Shown here in pieces: positions 15,639 through 25,100 of a stretch of DNA of 64,000 nucleotides. How positions within the stretch are numbered: position 1 is the first letter of the stretch; each line of letters starts with the position of its first letter. Source of the DNA: Pseudomonas sp. Q2-TVG4-2 (GTDB lineage Bacteria > Pseudomonadota > Gammaproteobacteria > Pseudomonadales > Pseudomonadaceae); assembly GCF_013620795.1 (NCBI RefSeq), contig NZ_LGLW01000010.1, forward strand, positions 39,499-103,498, read 5' to 3'. Below the pieces are notes generated by a model. The model searched no databases. It was not told the origin of the DNA and was given only the letters and a program-made list of their open reading frames with translations. Made by a program: the position numbers and the translations under genes.

Positions 15639-18296
15639 TTAGGCCAGGCTCTTGCTAACCACTTCGTAAACATCGCTGGACAGCTCACCCGAGGCCAGGA
15701 TCCGCTCCAGCTCAGCCTTCATCAGGCCTTGGCGGCTGGCATCGTACTTGCGCCAGCGGGTCAGCGGTGCCAGCAGGCGCGAGGCGATTTGCGGATTGAG
15801 GGTATTCAGCACGATCACCTGATCAGCCAGGAAGTGATAGCCAGCACCGTCCGCGCGATGGAAGTTGATTAGGTTCTGGTTGGCAAAGGCGCCAATCAAT
15901 GCGCGCACCTTGTTCGGGTTCTTCAGCGTGAATGCCGGATGCTGCATCAGGTGCCGGACACGCTCCAGCCCGCCCGGTTGCGTATTGCCAGCCTGCACGC
16001 TGAACCACTGATCCATCACCAGTGGGTTGTCCTTGAAATGCTCGGCAAAGGCTTCGAGTGCCTTGTCGCGCTCGGCTTCGAAACCGGAGTTGACCAGCAC
16101 GGCCAGCGCCGTCAGACGCTCGGTCATGTTGTCGGCCTGCTCGAACTGTTCGACGCAGGCGGTGACCACGTCCGGCTTGCCGCTGAGCATCAGGTAGGAC
16201 AGCGCGATATTTTGCAGCGCACGCCGGGCGAAGTGGCCGGCCTCGGCGACATAAGGCGTCTGCCGCGAAACGTCGCGATTAGCCTGATAGCGCTTCCAGA
16301 GCAGATCGAACAACTCCGTGGCGATGCGCTCTCGGGCAAAATCGCGTGCCGCGTGGATGGCATCGACATCAGCCACATCGCTGATTTCAGTGAGGTAGGC
16401 TTCACTGGGCAGCGCGAGCATCTCGGAAACCATGGCCGGATCAAGGGACTCGTCCTGCAACAGGCTGCGCAGCGCCTCAAGCAGACGTTGATCCAGCTGC
16501 AGCGCTTCGCCACGCTGATGCTGGCCGACCAGTTCCTGCAACACCTGCACGGACAGCTGTTGTCCCGCCTCCCAACGGTTGAAGCCATCGGCGTCATGCT
16601 GCATGAGAAACATCAGCTGATCGCGGTTATACGGGAATTCCAGCTTCACCGGAGCGGAAAAGCCACGCAGCAGCGACGGCAGCGGCTGCTCGGCGACATC
16701 CACGAAGGTAAAGGCCTGCTCGGCCTCACTCACCGCCAGCACGCGCGTCGTTCCGAGGGCAGTGTCCTCACCTTGCAGACGTAGCGGGATCTCCTCGCCA
16801 GCATCATCGAGCAAGCCAAGCGCTACCGGAATCACGAATGGCTGCTTCTCGCTCTGCCCAGGGGTCGGCGGGCAGCTCTGGCGGAAGGTCAACGTGTAGG
16901 TCTTTGTCGTTGCGTCGTGCTGCTCGCTAACGGCCAGACGCGGCGTGCCGGCCTGGCTATACCAGTGCTTGAACTGGGTCAGGTCAGCGCCGTTGGCGTC
17001 TTCCATGGCCTTGACGAAATCGTCGACGGTCACCGCCTGCCCATCATGCCGTTCGAAATAGAGGTCGCTGCCCTTGCGGAAGCCCTCCTCACCCAGCAGC
17101 GTCTGGATCATGCGCACCACTTCGGCCCCCTTCTCATACACGGTCAGGGTGTAAAAGTTGGAGATCTCGATAAAGGATTCCGGGCGCACCGAGTGAGCCA
17201 TCGGGCCGGCATCCTCGGCAAATTGGTGGGTGCGCAGATAGGACACGTCCTCGATGCGTTTGACCGTCGGCGAGTTCATATCGGCGCTGAACTGCGAGTC
17301 GCGGAACACGGTGAAGCCTTCCTTGAGTGACAGCTGGAACCAGTCGCGGCAGGTGACCCGATTGCCCGACCAATTATGAAAATACTCGTGGGCGACGATC
17401 GCCTCGACGCGCTGATGAGCCGCATCAGTGGCGGTCTCGGCGCGCGCCAGCACGGCGCTGGAGTTGAAGATATTGAGGCCCTTGTTCTCCATGGCGCCCA
17501 TGTTGAAATCGTTCACCGCAACGATCATGAAGATGTCTAGGTCGTACTCGCGACCATAGGCTTGCTCGTCCCACTTCATCGACTTCTTCAAGCTGTCCAT
17601 GGCGTGCTGGCATTTATCGATATTCTCCGGTTCGACGTAAATGCGCAGCGCCACGTCGCGACCGCTCATGGTGGTGAAGCTGTCCTCGACGCACCAGAGG
17701 TCGCCCGCCACGAGTGCGAAAAGATAGGCCGGCTTCTTGAACGGGTCTTCCCAGGTCACCCAGTGACGGCCATCATCTTCTTCGCCACTGGCAAGCGGGT
17801 TGCCGTTGGACAGCAGGATCGGATAGGCCTGCTTGTCGGCGCTGACCGTGGTGGTGAACTTGCTCATCACGTCCGGGCGGTCGAGGTAATAGGTGATTTT
17901 GCGGAAGCCCTCGGCCTCGCACTGAGTGCAGAACATGCTGCCGGACTTGTACAGGCCCTCCAGTGCGGTATTACTCTCGGGGTGGATGACCACGGTGCTG
18001 TCAAGGGTAAAGCTGGGGCTGTCGGGCTGCAGCGTCAGGCTTTCATCAGCAATTGCGTAATCGCCAAGACCGAGCTGGCGGTCATTGAGCGACAGCGACA
18101 GCAACTCCAGATCCTGACCATGCAATTCGAGCGGCGGCAGCCCGGCGCCAGCGTCCGGATTGCGGCGCATCACCAGTTGCGCATGGACCAGCGTGCGGTC
18201 CTCGTAGAGTTCGAAGGTCAGATGGGTTTCATCGATCAGGTACTCAGGCGCCTGGTAGTCCTTGAGATGAATGACTTTCGGTTGTTCTGTACGCAT
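15639..18296 (-). CDS. pepN: Aminopeptidase N (M1 metallopeptidase)
   Basis: 885 residues from the ATG at 18296 (GAAGAGG upstream), the same length as the P. aeruginosa enzyme as I recall. Substrate motif GAMENKG and the zinc site HEYFHNW...LKEGFTVFRD (HEXXH with the downstream Glu) are intact. The C-terminal half is the all-helical domain of bacterial PepN. It is a cytoplasmic peptidase removing N-terminal residues from peptides. It is a single gene with its own terminator; a REP-like repeat lies between it and the DUF2797 gene. Confidence 0.96.
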   Translation of the reverse strand: MRTEQPKVIHLKDYQAPEYLIDETHLTFELYEDRTLVHAQLVMRRNPDAGAGLPPLELHGQDLELLSLSLNDRQLGLGDYAIADESLTLQPDSPSFTLDSTVVIHPESNTALEGLYKSGSMFCTQCEAEGFRKITYYLDRPDVMSKFTTTVSADKQAYPILLSNGNPLASGEEDDGRHWVTWEDPFKKPAYLFALVAGDLWCVEDSFTTMSGRDVALRIYVEPENIDKCQHAMDSLKKSMKWDEQAYGREYDLDIFMIVAVNDFNMGAMENKGLNIFNSSAVLARAETATDAAHQRVEAIVAHEYFHNWSGNRVTCRDWFQLSLKEGFTVFRDSQFSADMNSPTVKRIEDVSYLRTHQFAEDAGPMAHSVRPESFIEISNFYTLTVYEKGAEVVRMIQTLLGEEGFRKGSDLYFERHDGQAVTVDDFVKAMEDANGADLTQFKHWYSQAGTPRLAVSEQHDATTKTYTLTFRQSCPPTPGQSEKQPFVIPVALGLLDDAGEEIPLRLQGEDTALGTTRVLAVSEAEQAFTFVDVAEQPLPSLLRGFSAPVKLEFPYNRDQLMFLMQHDADGFNRWEAGQQLSVQVLQELVGQHQRGEALQLDQRLLEALRSLLQDESLDPAMVSEMLALPSEAYLTEISDVADVDAIHAARDFARERIATELFDLLWKRYQANRDVSRQTPYVAEAGHFARRALQNIALSYLMLSGKPDVVTACVEQFEQADNMTERLTALAVLVNSGFEAERDKALEAFAEHFKDNPLVMDQWFSVQAGNTQPGGLERVRHLMQHPAFTLKNPNKVRALIGAFANQNLINFHRADGAGYHFLADQVIVLNTLNPQIASRLLAPLTRWRKYDASRQGLMKAELERILASGELSSDVYEVVSKSLA

Positions 18297-18361
18297 CTGG
18301 TAGGCCTCTTCGGGGCAGCTCAAGCAGCGAGCTTGAAGCTGCAGGTGAATAGCGTTCGTTC

Positions 18362-18390
18362 GTAGGTGGACCAAGCGTGATCCACCCTAC
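18362..18390. repeat. REP-like inverted repeat
   Basis: GTAGGTGGA and TCCACCCTAC flank a ten-base centre between pepN and the DUF2797 gene. It matches the GTAGGGTGGA-type extragenic palindromes common in pseudomonads, and resembles the repeats at 54222-54283. Confidence 0.6.
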
Positions 18391-18414
18391 CCCCAATAGC
18401 GACACGCCTGAAGC

Positions 18415-19248
18415 TTATGACGTGCTGCTTGCGGCAATTTGGTAAGACGTGAACTTGCGGATGTTGATCACGCCTGTATCGAGGATCAGGTATTGACCCT
18501 TGATGCCGCGTAGGGTGCCTTCAACCACCGGCGTCTTCTCCAGATCGAGGCTGACGATCTTGGTTGGATAGGCATCGACCGGATAACGAATCTCCAGCAC
18601 TTCAGCGTCCGCCACCGGCTGAATCGCTTGTAACCCGTAACGCTGTTGCAGGGCATGCAGCCCATCGGCACAGGCATCGAAGATTTTCTCGCGTATCTCG
18701 ATCAGATCAAGCGGTTCGGCATCACCCTTGAGCAACGCGCGCCAATTGGTCCGGTCGGCCACCTGGCTGCGCAACAGGTCTTCGACCATACCCGACTGCT
18801 GGCGGGTGGCGACGCGCATGATAGGCAGCGCCTGGCTCGCGCCCTGATCGAGCCAGCGAGTCGGCAATTGCGTCGCGCGGGTGATGCCAACTTTGATGCC
18901 CGACGAGTTGGCCAGGTAGACCACATGATCAGTCATGCAGAAGTCCAGACCCCACTGCGGGTCCCGGCAGGTGCCGAAATCGTGGTGGCACTTTTCCGGA
19001 CTCATGATGCAGATGTCGCATTGCGGCAGCTTCTTGAAGCAGGGGTAGCAATAGCCCTGACTGAAGCTCTTGTTGGTCTTGCGACCGCAGTGGCTGCAAT
19101 GAATGGCACCAAGGTATTCCAGCCGCAGCGTCTTGCCGATCAGAGGATTGACCGGCACCAGCTGGTCATTCAGACGGAATGAGTACTGTGCCTGCGCGCC
19201 CAGCTGAATCGACATCTTGCTCAGGGCGCCGCGTCCTAGTTCAAGCAT
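18415..19248 (-). CDS. DUF2797 family protein (zinc-ribbon plus GIY-YIG-like segment)
   Basis: 277 residues from the ATG at 19248. Cysteine pairs CSHCGRKT, CYPCFKK and CDICIMS with CHHDFGTC suggest zinc binding at about residues 60-110. The following VYLANSSGIKVGITR...QLPTRWLDQGA resembles the core of GIY-YIG domains. Function is unknown. The ATG directly abuts the end of the inserted element at 19251-19515; the element's own GGGAG (nine bases upstream) now acts as its ribosome site. Confidence 0.75.
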   Translation of the reverse strand: MLELGRGALSKMSIQLGAQAQYSFRLNDQLVPVNPLIGKTLRLEYLGAIHCSHCGRKTNKSFSQGYCYPCFKKLPQCDICIMSPEKCHHDFGTCRDPQWGLDFCMTDHVVYLANSSGIKVGITRATQLPTRWLDQGASQALPIMRVATRQQSGMVEDLLRSQVADRTNWRALLKGDAEPLDLIEIREKIFDACADGLHALQQRYGLQAIQPVADAEVLEIRYPVDAYPTKIVSLDLEKTPVVEGTLRGIKGQYLILDTGVINIRKFTSYQIAASSTS

Positions 19249-19518
19249 TAGGGTCTGCTCCCGCTTCGTCGCGAGCCGCGTTGCAGCGTCAAATTGCGCC
19301 AGGCAAGGCGCGGGACGCGGGTAATGGTCACTCCCTTGCCAAGTCCCGCAACGCCGCATGGCGCGATTTGACGCGCAACCCGCAGGGCCGGGCCAGTTTT
19401 TGCGCGGTGCTGCGTTATTCGTCGTTTATTTGAAATAACCAAACTTCTCTCCTCATGCCTTGCCCCGCGCAAAAACTGGCTCCGGCGCGGCCGCGAACGA
19501 AACGGGAGCAGACCCTTA
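19248..19518. mobile_element. MITE-like non-coding insertion with terminal and nested inverted repeats
   Basis: About 265 bp (19251-19515) flanked by TTA direct repeats (19248-19250 and 19516-19518). Terminal inverted repeats are AGGGTCTGCTCCCG (19250-19263) and its complement (19503-19516), with further imperfect matching inward. Two internal inverted repeats: GCGTCAAATTGCGCCA (19286-19301) against 19359-19374, one mismatch pair, and GCCAGTTTTTGCGCGG (19392-19407) against 19465-19480, perfect. No transposase is encoded. It resembles a miniature transposable element moved in trans; the family is not one I can name. Confidence 0.8.
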
Positions 19519-19791
19519 GTGCCGCGTTCCAGAAGCCGGTGCGAACAGGCTGGTATCGATAGGCGCCTTGTTTTTGCTTTTGGAGGCACATTCCTGACCG
19601 CCCATGTAGCCGGTGCGCTCCTCCTCCGGCAGGTTCTGGATTTCCCAGGCGATCATCGCACCGAGGCAGATTTCCTTCTGCTCGGGCGTCAGCTTGCGAC
19701 CGTCGCTCCACTTGCCCAGTTCGACGGCGGCTTTCAAGTTTTCGTAGATTTCGGGGGTGATGTTTTCGATGGCTTCGATAAAGGACGACAT
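19516..19791 (-). CDS. DUF1315 family protein (YeaC-like)
   Basis: 91 residues with the compact conserved core PEIYENLKAAVELGKWSDGR (split: PEIYENLKAAVE, GKWSDGRKLT) and ICLGAMIAWE, QNLPEEERTGYMG of the DUF1315/YeaC family. Function unknown. Its TAA stop is the TTA repeat at the right end of the inserted element. Before insertion the stop probably overlapped the start of the DUF2797 gene as TAATG. Confidence 0.85.
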   Translation of the reverse strand: MSSFIEAIENITPEIYENLKAAVELGKWSDGRKLTPEQKEICLGAMIAWEIQNLPEEERTGYMGGQECASKSKNKAPIDTSLFAPASGTRH

Positions 19792-19923
19792 GGCCGGCTC
19801 CCGGTGAACAAGCGCGCATTCTAACGGAAGACGCCGCTATAAGCCGCAAGCTTCAATTGCAAGAAAAGCACAGAGGTCTTCCGTAAAGGCGGCGTGCTGT
19901 CGCTTGCGGTTCGACGCTTGGCG

Positions 19924-20781
19924 CTAGCCCCTTCTCGCCAGTAGCCCACCGATGATGCCAGTGACGCAGCCAGCGATCAGCCCACCGACATGCGCAGCAT
20001 TGGCGATTGCAAGAGCGCCGAAACTGAGCACCTCGATCACGCCAGTCAGACACACCACCAACCAGATCAGCATCAGCACCACCACTCCGGGCGGGAGCCG
20101 GTAAGCCTCGTCCGGCGACAGCTTCTGGAACAACCAGCAATGACCCAGCAGCCCATAGAGCACGCCGGACAGGCCACCGAAGATGCCAGGCCCACCGAAG
20201 ATATATTGCGACAGGTTGGAGATTATGCCGAAAAGCAACGTGAACCCGAGCAGCATCAAGGCGCCTTGGCGATACTCGATGCGCCGACCGAGCTCCCAGT
20301 ACCACATTGCATTCATCGCCAGGTGGAGGAAACCGAAATGGACGAAGATCGGAGTGATCAACCGCCACCATTGCCCTTCTGCCAGGGTCTGTTCGAGGGT
20401 CGCGAAATAGGCGTACTCGCCATCGATGCGAAAGTCGCTGAAGCTGAACCAGCGGATGGTGTCAAAATTCTCGCCGAGCATGGTGATGGCAGCGGCTATC
20501 AGCGTCAGCAACAGGACCGCAGCGGTAAGCGGGCTGCGGCGCAGGCTCGCTACGAAACCCGCGCCGCGACGTGCCGGCTGCTCGGCTATCACCGCTCCGT
20601 CTCCATGTGGATAGCGCTGATAGAGCTCGCGGACCTGCTCGGCGGTCTCCGCCGGTACACGCAGTACCTGCTGACCCGCCTCCTCGGAAACCCGACAGGG
20701 CACCCGCAGCCGCTGCAGCAAGGCTATGAAACCACTCAGATCCTCTGACAATGGCAGGCGCAACGCCTCTACTACGGCCAT
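19924..20781 (-). CDS. glpG: Rhomboid-family intramembrane serine protease
   Basis: 285 residues. A small N-terminal cytoplasmic domain (about 1-75) precedes six membrane segments. The catalytic serine is in GGLSGVLYGLLG (about residue 200) and the catalytic histidine in NAAHVGGLIAG (about 262), the order expected for GlpG-type rhomboids. It cleaves membrane proteins within the bilayer; its substrate is not indicated. The ATG overlaps the stop codon of the upstream phosphatase gene (20782-20784), so translation is coupled. Confidence 0.88.
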   Translation of the reverse strand: MAVVEALRLPLSEDLSGFIALLQRLRVPCRVSEEAGQQVLRVPAETAEQVRELYQRYPHGDGAVIAEQPARRGAGFVASLRRSPLTAAVLLLTLIAAAITMLGENFDTIRWFSFSDFRIDGEYAYFATLEQTLAEGQWWRLITPIFVHFGFLHLAMNAMWYWELGRRIEYRQGALMLLGFTLLFGIISNLSQYIFGGPGIFGGLSGVLYGLLGHCWLFQKLSPDEAYRLPPGVVVLMLIWLVVCLTGVIEVLSFGALAIANAAHVGGLIAGCVTGIIGGLLARRG

Positions 20782-21741
20782 CTAGCGCTCCACATTCACC
20801 CAGACGAATTTCGCCGGGTCGAGTCGGGTTTCCTGGTCGAGCCGGTAAGCGACCAGCTTGCCGAATTTCACCGCACTGTAATCCAGGCAGGCCAAGTTGT
20901 GGCGTATCGGTGCGGGTTCACCGCTACGCCAGTAATGCCCGACGAACAACAACGGGTCGTCAGGGCCATAAAGGAACAGGCGACTCTTCTGACTATCGCT
21001 GAGCGGCAGACACGCCGCTTTTTCTGGCAAACCGTCGGGCTGAAACACGATATCGCCGTAAGTCTTGGGGTTCTCTTCCCAGAATTTGGTGCGGAAGAAG
21101 CTGCGGGTAAATCCCTCGGCGCTCGTCAGTGTCAGGCCCTCCGGCAGCGGCATGTCTGTGCCACGCAGGAGACGATCCAGCGCCTTGGCAGCAAACCCCT
21201 CGGAAAACGCCGCATCACAGAGAAACTCTGAATCGACCCGCCCCTCGGTCAAGCGCTGGCGCAGCTGATCAATCACGGCGTTGTCCCAACAGGCGTGCAC
21301 CACTCGGAAACGCTCGCTCTGAAGAAACAGCGGCAGCTCCATGAACCACTCGCGGAACGCCTGCCATTCGGCCGGATAGTGCTCGAACTGCTGGAAGGTC
21401 TGCTGCAACAGCATTTCATAGCGCGGCGTATGTTCGCGGACAAAGGCCTTGCCGCTTTCTGGCGGAGCTGGCGTATACCAGCCCAGCGCATTGAATTCGT
21501 GATTGCCCATGATGCAGTACGCCTGGCTCGCCTGGACCATGTCATGCACCAGATGCAGCGCTTCGCGGATGCGCGGACCGCGATCGATGATGTCGCCGAG
21601 AAAGATCACCTGCCGCCGAGTGTGCTGCCACACGCCATTTCGCTGGCGATAGCCGAGCTGGTCGAGCAGGCGTGCCAGGGTATGGGCGCAACCGTGTACG
21701 TCTCCGATGAGATCGTAGCTGCGCTCCGGATCAACGATCAC
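20782..21741 (-). CDS. PPP-type metallophosphatase
   Basis: 319 residues if the GTG at 21741 is used. Metal-ligand motifs GDVHGCAHT, GDIIDRG, GNHEFNALGW and a later VHACWDN and FVGHYW match the PPP phosphoesterase family (ApaH/PrpE/Ser-Thr phosphatase group). The GTG follows GGAGGGG by about four bases and overlaps the nadK stop by 11 bp; an ATG at 21774 would overlap nadK by 44 bp. The operon order nadK-phosphatase-rhomboid is tight. Whether it acts on proteins or dinucleotides cannot be told. Confidence 0.82.
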   Translation of the reverse strand: MIVDPERSYDLIGDVHGCAHTLARLLDQLGYRQRNGVWQHTRRQVIFLGDIIDRGPRIREALHLVHDMVQASQAYCIMGNHEFNALGWYTPAPPESGKAFVREHTPRYEMLLQQTFQQFEHYPAEWQAFREWFMELPLFLQSERFRVVHACWDNAVIDQLRQRLTEGRVDSEFLCDAAFSEGFAAKALDRLLRGTDMPLPEGLTLTSAEGFTRSFFRTKFWEENPKTYGDIVFQPDGLPEKAACLPLSDSQKSRLFLYGPDDPLLFVGHYWRSGEPAPIRHNLACLDYSAVKFGKLVAYRLDQETRLDPAKFVWVNVER

Positions 21742-22627
21742 TATCCCCTCCACCGAGGCGACTACCCCAGCCAAGCTTGGTACGGCAGACCTCGTAATAA
21801 TTGTGGTCGAGTGGGTGAATCAGGTGCAGCTTCTGTGGCTTCTTGCGCACCGTGACGGTGTCGCCCGGCGCACAGGTGAAATGGTTCTGGCCGTCACACG
21901 AGACTTGCGGATAGATCTGCATGTTCGGTGAGACCACGATTTTCAGTTCGCTGTTGCCATCCACCACGATCGGCCGGCTGGACAAGGTATGGGGATACAT
22001 CGGCACGATGACGATGGCATCCAGACGCGGGTGCATGATCGGCCCGCCGGCGGAGAGCGAGTAAGCCGTGGAGCCTGTCGGCGTCGCCACGATCAGCCCG
22101 TCGGCTTTCTGGCTGCAGACGAACTGGCCGTCGATATACAACTCGAACTCGATCATCCGCGTCGATTTCCCCGGGTGCAGCACCACATCATTGAGCGCAT
22201 CGCCCTCCCCGATGGACTCCTCGAAACGCCGTACCTGAGCTTCGAGCAGGAAGCGATTCTCCAGCGTGTACTGGCCACTGAGTACCTCGGCGACCTTCTC
22301 TTCCAGCTCGTCGGGCCGGATGTCGGTGAGGAAGCCCAGGCTGCCACGGTTGATTCCCAGCACCGGAACCCGATGCCGGGCCATCGCCCGCGCAGCACCG
22401 AGCAGGCTACCATCGCCGCCCACCACAATCACCAGATCGCAGGACTCGCCCAGCCTTTGCCGCGACGAGGTCTGCATGCCATGGCCCGGCAACACCTCGG
22501 CGATGTTCTCTTCGAGAATGACGTGCAGATGACGCTCTACAAGGAATCTCTTCAGCCGGCGGATGGTATCCAGCACCTGGGAACTGCCCAGGCGACCGAT
22601 GATGCCGATATTACGGAACTGATCCAT
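21731..22627 (-). CDS. nadK: NAD kinase
   Basis: 298 residues. The GGDGSLLGAARAM motif (about 64-76), the LNDVVLHPG segment with substrate-binding Asn-Asp, and GLIVATPTGSTAYSLSAGGP are the NAD kinase signatures. It phosphorylates NAD to NADP in the cytoplasm. It is the first gene of a minus-strand operon with the phosphatase and rhomboid genes, and is divergent from the DUF1853 gene. Confidence 0.96.
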   Translation of the reverse strand: MDQFRNIGIIGRLGSSQVLDTIRRLKRFLVERHLHVILEENIAEVLPGHGMQTSSRQRLGESCDLVIVVGGDGSLLGAARAMARHRVPVLGINRGSLGFLTDIRPDELEEKVAEVLSGQYTLENRFLLEAQVRRFEESIGEGDALNDVVLHPGKSTRMIEFELYIDGQFVCSQKADGLIVATPTGSTAYSLSAGGPIMHPRLDAIVIVPMYPHTLSSRPIVVDGNSELKIVVSPNMQIYPQVSCDGQNHFTCAPGDTVTVRKKPQKLHLIHPLDHNYYEVCRTKLGWGSRLGGGDSDR

Positions 22628-22835
22628 TGAAGCTCCCTGATAGGCGTGGCTGGTAACGGGCAGGCGAGCGCCGAGGGTTCGCGGCCGGCCGGAGCGTAAC
22701 AGGCACTAGGTTGGTGTCGCGCGGGCGTGTTTGAGTTCAACGCCGCGCTTGGCCCGGAATCCCGTTGCGGTGCGGCGCAGGGATTATGAGCGAAACCGGG
22801 AAGTAGCAGCAAACCAACCCAGCTATGCTTGATGC

Positions 22836-23765
22836 ATGAGCCTTCCCTGCCTTGCCGAATTGATGCCCAGGTTAGTGCACCCTCAGGTGCGGGATCTCGC
22901 GTGGGTGTTACTGTCACCGCCGCTATTGAGCGATGCGCTTGCGCCCCAGCGCTACCCGCTCGCGGCCAGCCGTTGGACTTCTCGACCCGGCGAACTGGCG
23001 GATTGGCTGCTGTCGCATGACAGCCAGCCGACCGTGCTTCAGGCCTGGCTGGCACAACACAGCATTCGCCGGTTAGGCCTGTATTACGAACGTCTCTGGC
23101 AGTTCGCGCTGGGCCAGGCTCCGGATGTCGAACTGCTGGTGGCCAATCTACCGATCCGTCACGAAGGTCATACTCTAGGCGAGCTGGATTTGATTCTGCA
23201 TGACGCCGAAGGCGTGCATCACCTCGAATTGGCGGTGAAATTCTATCTGGGCCTCGAGGCGGGCGACCGTCGCCGGCATGATCATTGGCTGGGACCCGGC
23301 AGCCATGACCGGCTGGATATAAAGCTACGGCGCCTCTGTGAACACCAGCTGCAGCTTCCGTCAAGCGCACACGCGAAGGCGCTCCTTGCCGAGTTGACCT
23401 GCTGTGAAATAAACAGCGCGCTCTGGCTCGGCGGCTACTTGTTTCAGCCCTGGCAGACCGGTTGCGAGCCACCCGCTGGTGTCAATCCGCTGCACCTTTG
23501 TGGGCGCTGGCTGCGGCAACGTGATTGGGCGCATTCGGCTTTCGCCGGTGGCGCTGTGCGCTGGCAGCCTCTACCCCGCCAAGCCTGGCTGGCCCCGGCG
23601 CACCTGAACGACAGCCAGGTCTGGCCAGCCGAGGACGTCGAGCGTTGGATTGCCGGAGCCGATGGCAAACAGGCAAGGCTTTTGGCGCGCCTCGAACCCG
23701 ATACCAATGGTCGCTGGGTCGAGCGCGCACGCCTGTTCGTGGTGCCTGACAGCTGGCCAAGGTGA
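22836..23765 (+). CDS. DUF1853 family protein
   Basis: 309 residues. HLELAVKFYLG (about 128) and a preceding GELDLIL resemble the active-site core of PD-(D/E)XK nucleases (E...D..(D/E)xK with E-L-D and E-L-A-V-K), which fits the DUF1853 family as I recall it. Function is unproven. It is divergent from nadK with about 200 bp between them, in which I see no clear promoter. Confidence 0.8.
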   Translation: MSLPCLAELMPRLVHPQVRDLAWVLLSPPLLSDALAPQRYPLAASRWTSRPGELADWLLSHDSQPTVLQAWLAQHSIRRLGLYYERLWQFALGQAPDVELLVANLPIRHEGHTLGELDLILHDAEGVHHLELAVKFYLGLEAGDRRRHDHWLGPGSHDRLDIKLRRLCEHQLQLPSSAHAKALLAELTCCEINSALWLGGYLFQPWQTGCEPPAGVNPLHLCGRWLRQRDWAHSAFAGGAVRWQPLPRQAWLAPAHLNDSQVWPAEDVERWIAGADGKQARLLARLEPDTNGRWVERARLFVVPDSWPR

Positions 23766-23858
23766 ACAGCGCCGCCTTGGCTCATTGAACTGTCATCATC
23801 CTGGTGCACACTATCGCGTCAGCCGAACTGATCCTCCGGTAACCGAAACGGCCCACAG

Positions 23859-25079
23859 ATGTCCTCTTTACCATCCGATTCAGTCCCCCCACAGCATTCG
23901 AGCGCCTGGACCATTTTCTTGGTATTCCTGCGCCTGGGACTGACCTCTTTTGGCGGCCCGGTCGCCCATCTCGGCTATTTCCGTGAGGAGTTCGTCACCC
24001 GCCGCCGCTGGTTGGATGAAACGCGCTATGCCGATCTGGTTGCGCTCTGCCAGTTCCTGCCGGGGCCGGCCAGCAGCCAGGTCGGAATCGCCGTTGGATT
24101 GCTGCGTGGCGGTTACCGCGGCTCGCTAGCCGCCTGGGCCGGTTTTACCTTGCCCTCAGCAATCGCGCTGACACTGTTCGCCCTGGGCATCGCCAGTTGG
24201 GGAGACGCCGTTCCGGAGGGGTTCCTGCATGGTCTGAAGATCGTCGCGGTGGCGGTCGTGGCTCAGGCCGTATGGGGCATGGCGCGAAATCTATGTACCG
24301 ACGGAATGCGCACCACCATTGCGCTGCTTGCGGCTTGTGGAGTACTGGTTCTGCCCAGCGCCTGGGCACAGCTCGGGATCATTGCACTGGCAGGCTTGAT
24401 CGGGCTGATGTTGTTTCGCCCGGCTATCAAAACTTCAACCGCGCCCGGCGAGCCGCCCGGAGGCCAATCGGTTGCCGGCCTGTTTCTACTGCTGTTCTTT
24501 GCTCTGCTGGTGGCGCTGCCGGCACTGGCCGCCACCTCGACTAACCAGCTGCTGGTATTGCTCGATACGTTCTATCGAGCCGGCGCGCTGGTCTTCGGTG
24601 GTGGTCATGTGGTGTTGCCGCTGCTGCAGGCCGAGGTCGTGCCCAACGGTTGGGTCAGCAACGACACCTTTCTCGCAGGCTACGGCGCCGCCCAAGCGGT
24701 GCCGGGGCCACTGTTTACCTTTTCCGCGTTTCTCGGCGGATCGATGAACAACGGGATAACCAGTCTGATAAGTGCAGCGGTATGTCTCGTCGCGATATTC
24801 ATCCCTTCGTTTCTGCTGGTGTTCGGCGCCATGCCGTTCTGGGATCGGCTACGTGCCAACCGTCATGTACAAGCGGCGCTGACGGGTGTGAATGCAGGGG
24901 TGGTCGGCCTGCTGCTGGCGGCGCTTTACGATCCGGTCTGGACCAGCGCCATCTTCAGCAGCGGCGATTTTGCTCTGGCACTGATCGCGCTGGTCGCGTT
25001 GTTGGTCTGGAAGCTGTCGCCCTGGCTGGTGGTGTTGGCAGGGGGCATCGCAGGTTGGGCACTCGCTGCGCTCTATTGA
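23859..25079 (+). CDS. chrA: Chromate transporter, CHR family
   Basis: 406 residues, two homologous halves each opening with the chromate-transport pattern: LGLTSFGGPVAHLGYF plus LVALCQFLPGPASSQVG in the first half, and GALVFGGGHVVLPLL with YGAAQAVPGPLFTFSAFLGG in the second. About ten to twelve membrane segments. Family members export chromate by proton exchange; others may handle different oxyanions. No chromate regulator (ChrB) is adjacent, so the role in resistance is not certain. Confidence 0.88.
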   Translation: MSSLPSDSVPPQHSSAWTIFLVFLRLGLTSFGGPVAHLGYFREEFVTRRRWLDETRYADLVALCQFLPGPASSQVGIAVGLLRGGYRGSLAAWAGFTLPSAIALTLFALGIASWGDAVPEGFLHGLKIVAVAVVAQAVWGMARNLCTDGMRTTIALLAACGVLVLPSAWAQLGIIALAGLIGLMLFRPAIKTSTAPGEPPGGQSVAGLFLLLFFALLVALPALAATSTNQLLVLLDTFYRAGALVFGGGHVVLPLLQAEVVPNGWVSNDTFLAGYGAAQAVPGPLFTFSAFLGGSMNNGITSLISAAVCLVAIFIPSFLLVFGAMPFWDRLRANRHVQAALTGVNAGVVGLLLAALYDPVWTSAIFSSGDFALALIALVALLVWKLSPWLVVLAGGIAGWALAALY

Positions 25080-25100
25080 CTGCGTCGTGCCAGGGTACGA

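Noticed and set aside
22552..23472. 306-codon minus-strand frame over the nadK start and DUF1853
   Set aside because: Crosses a divergent promoter region and opposes a DUF1853 gene; Arg/Ala/Pro-rich without any motif.
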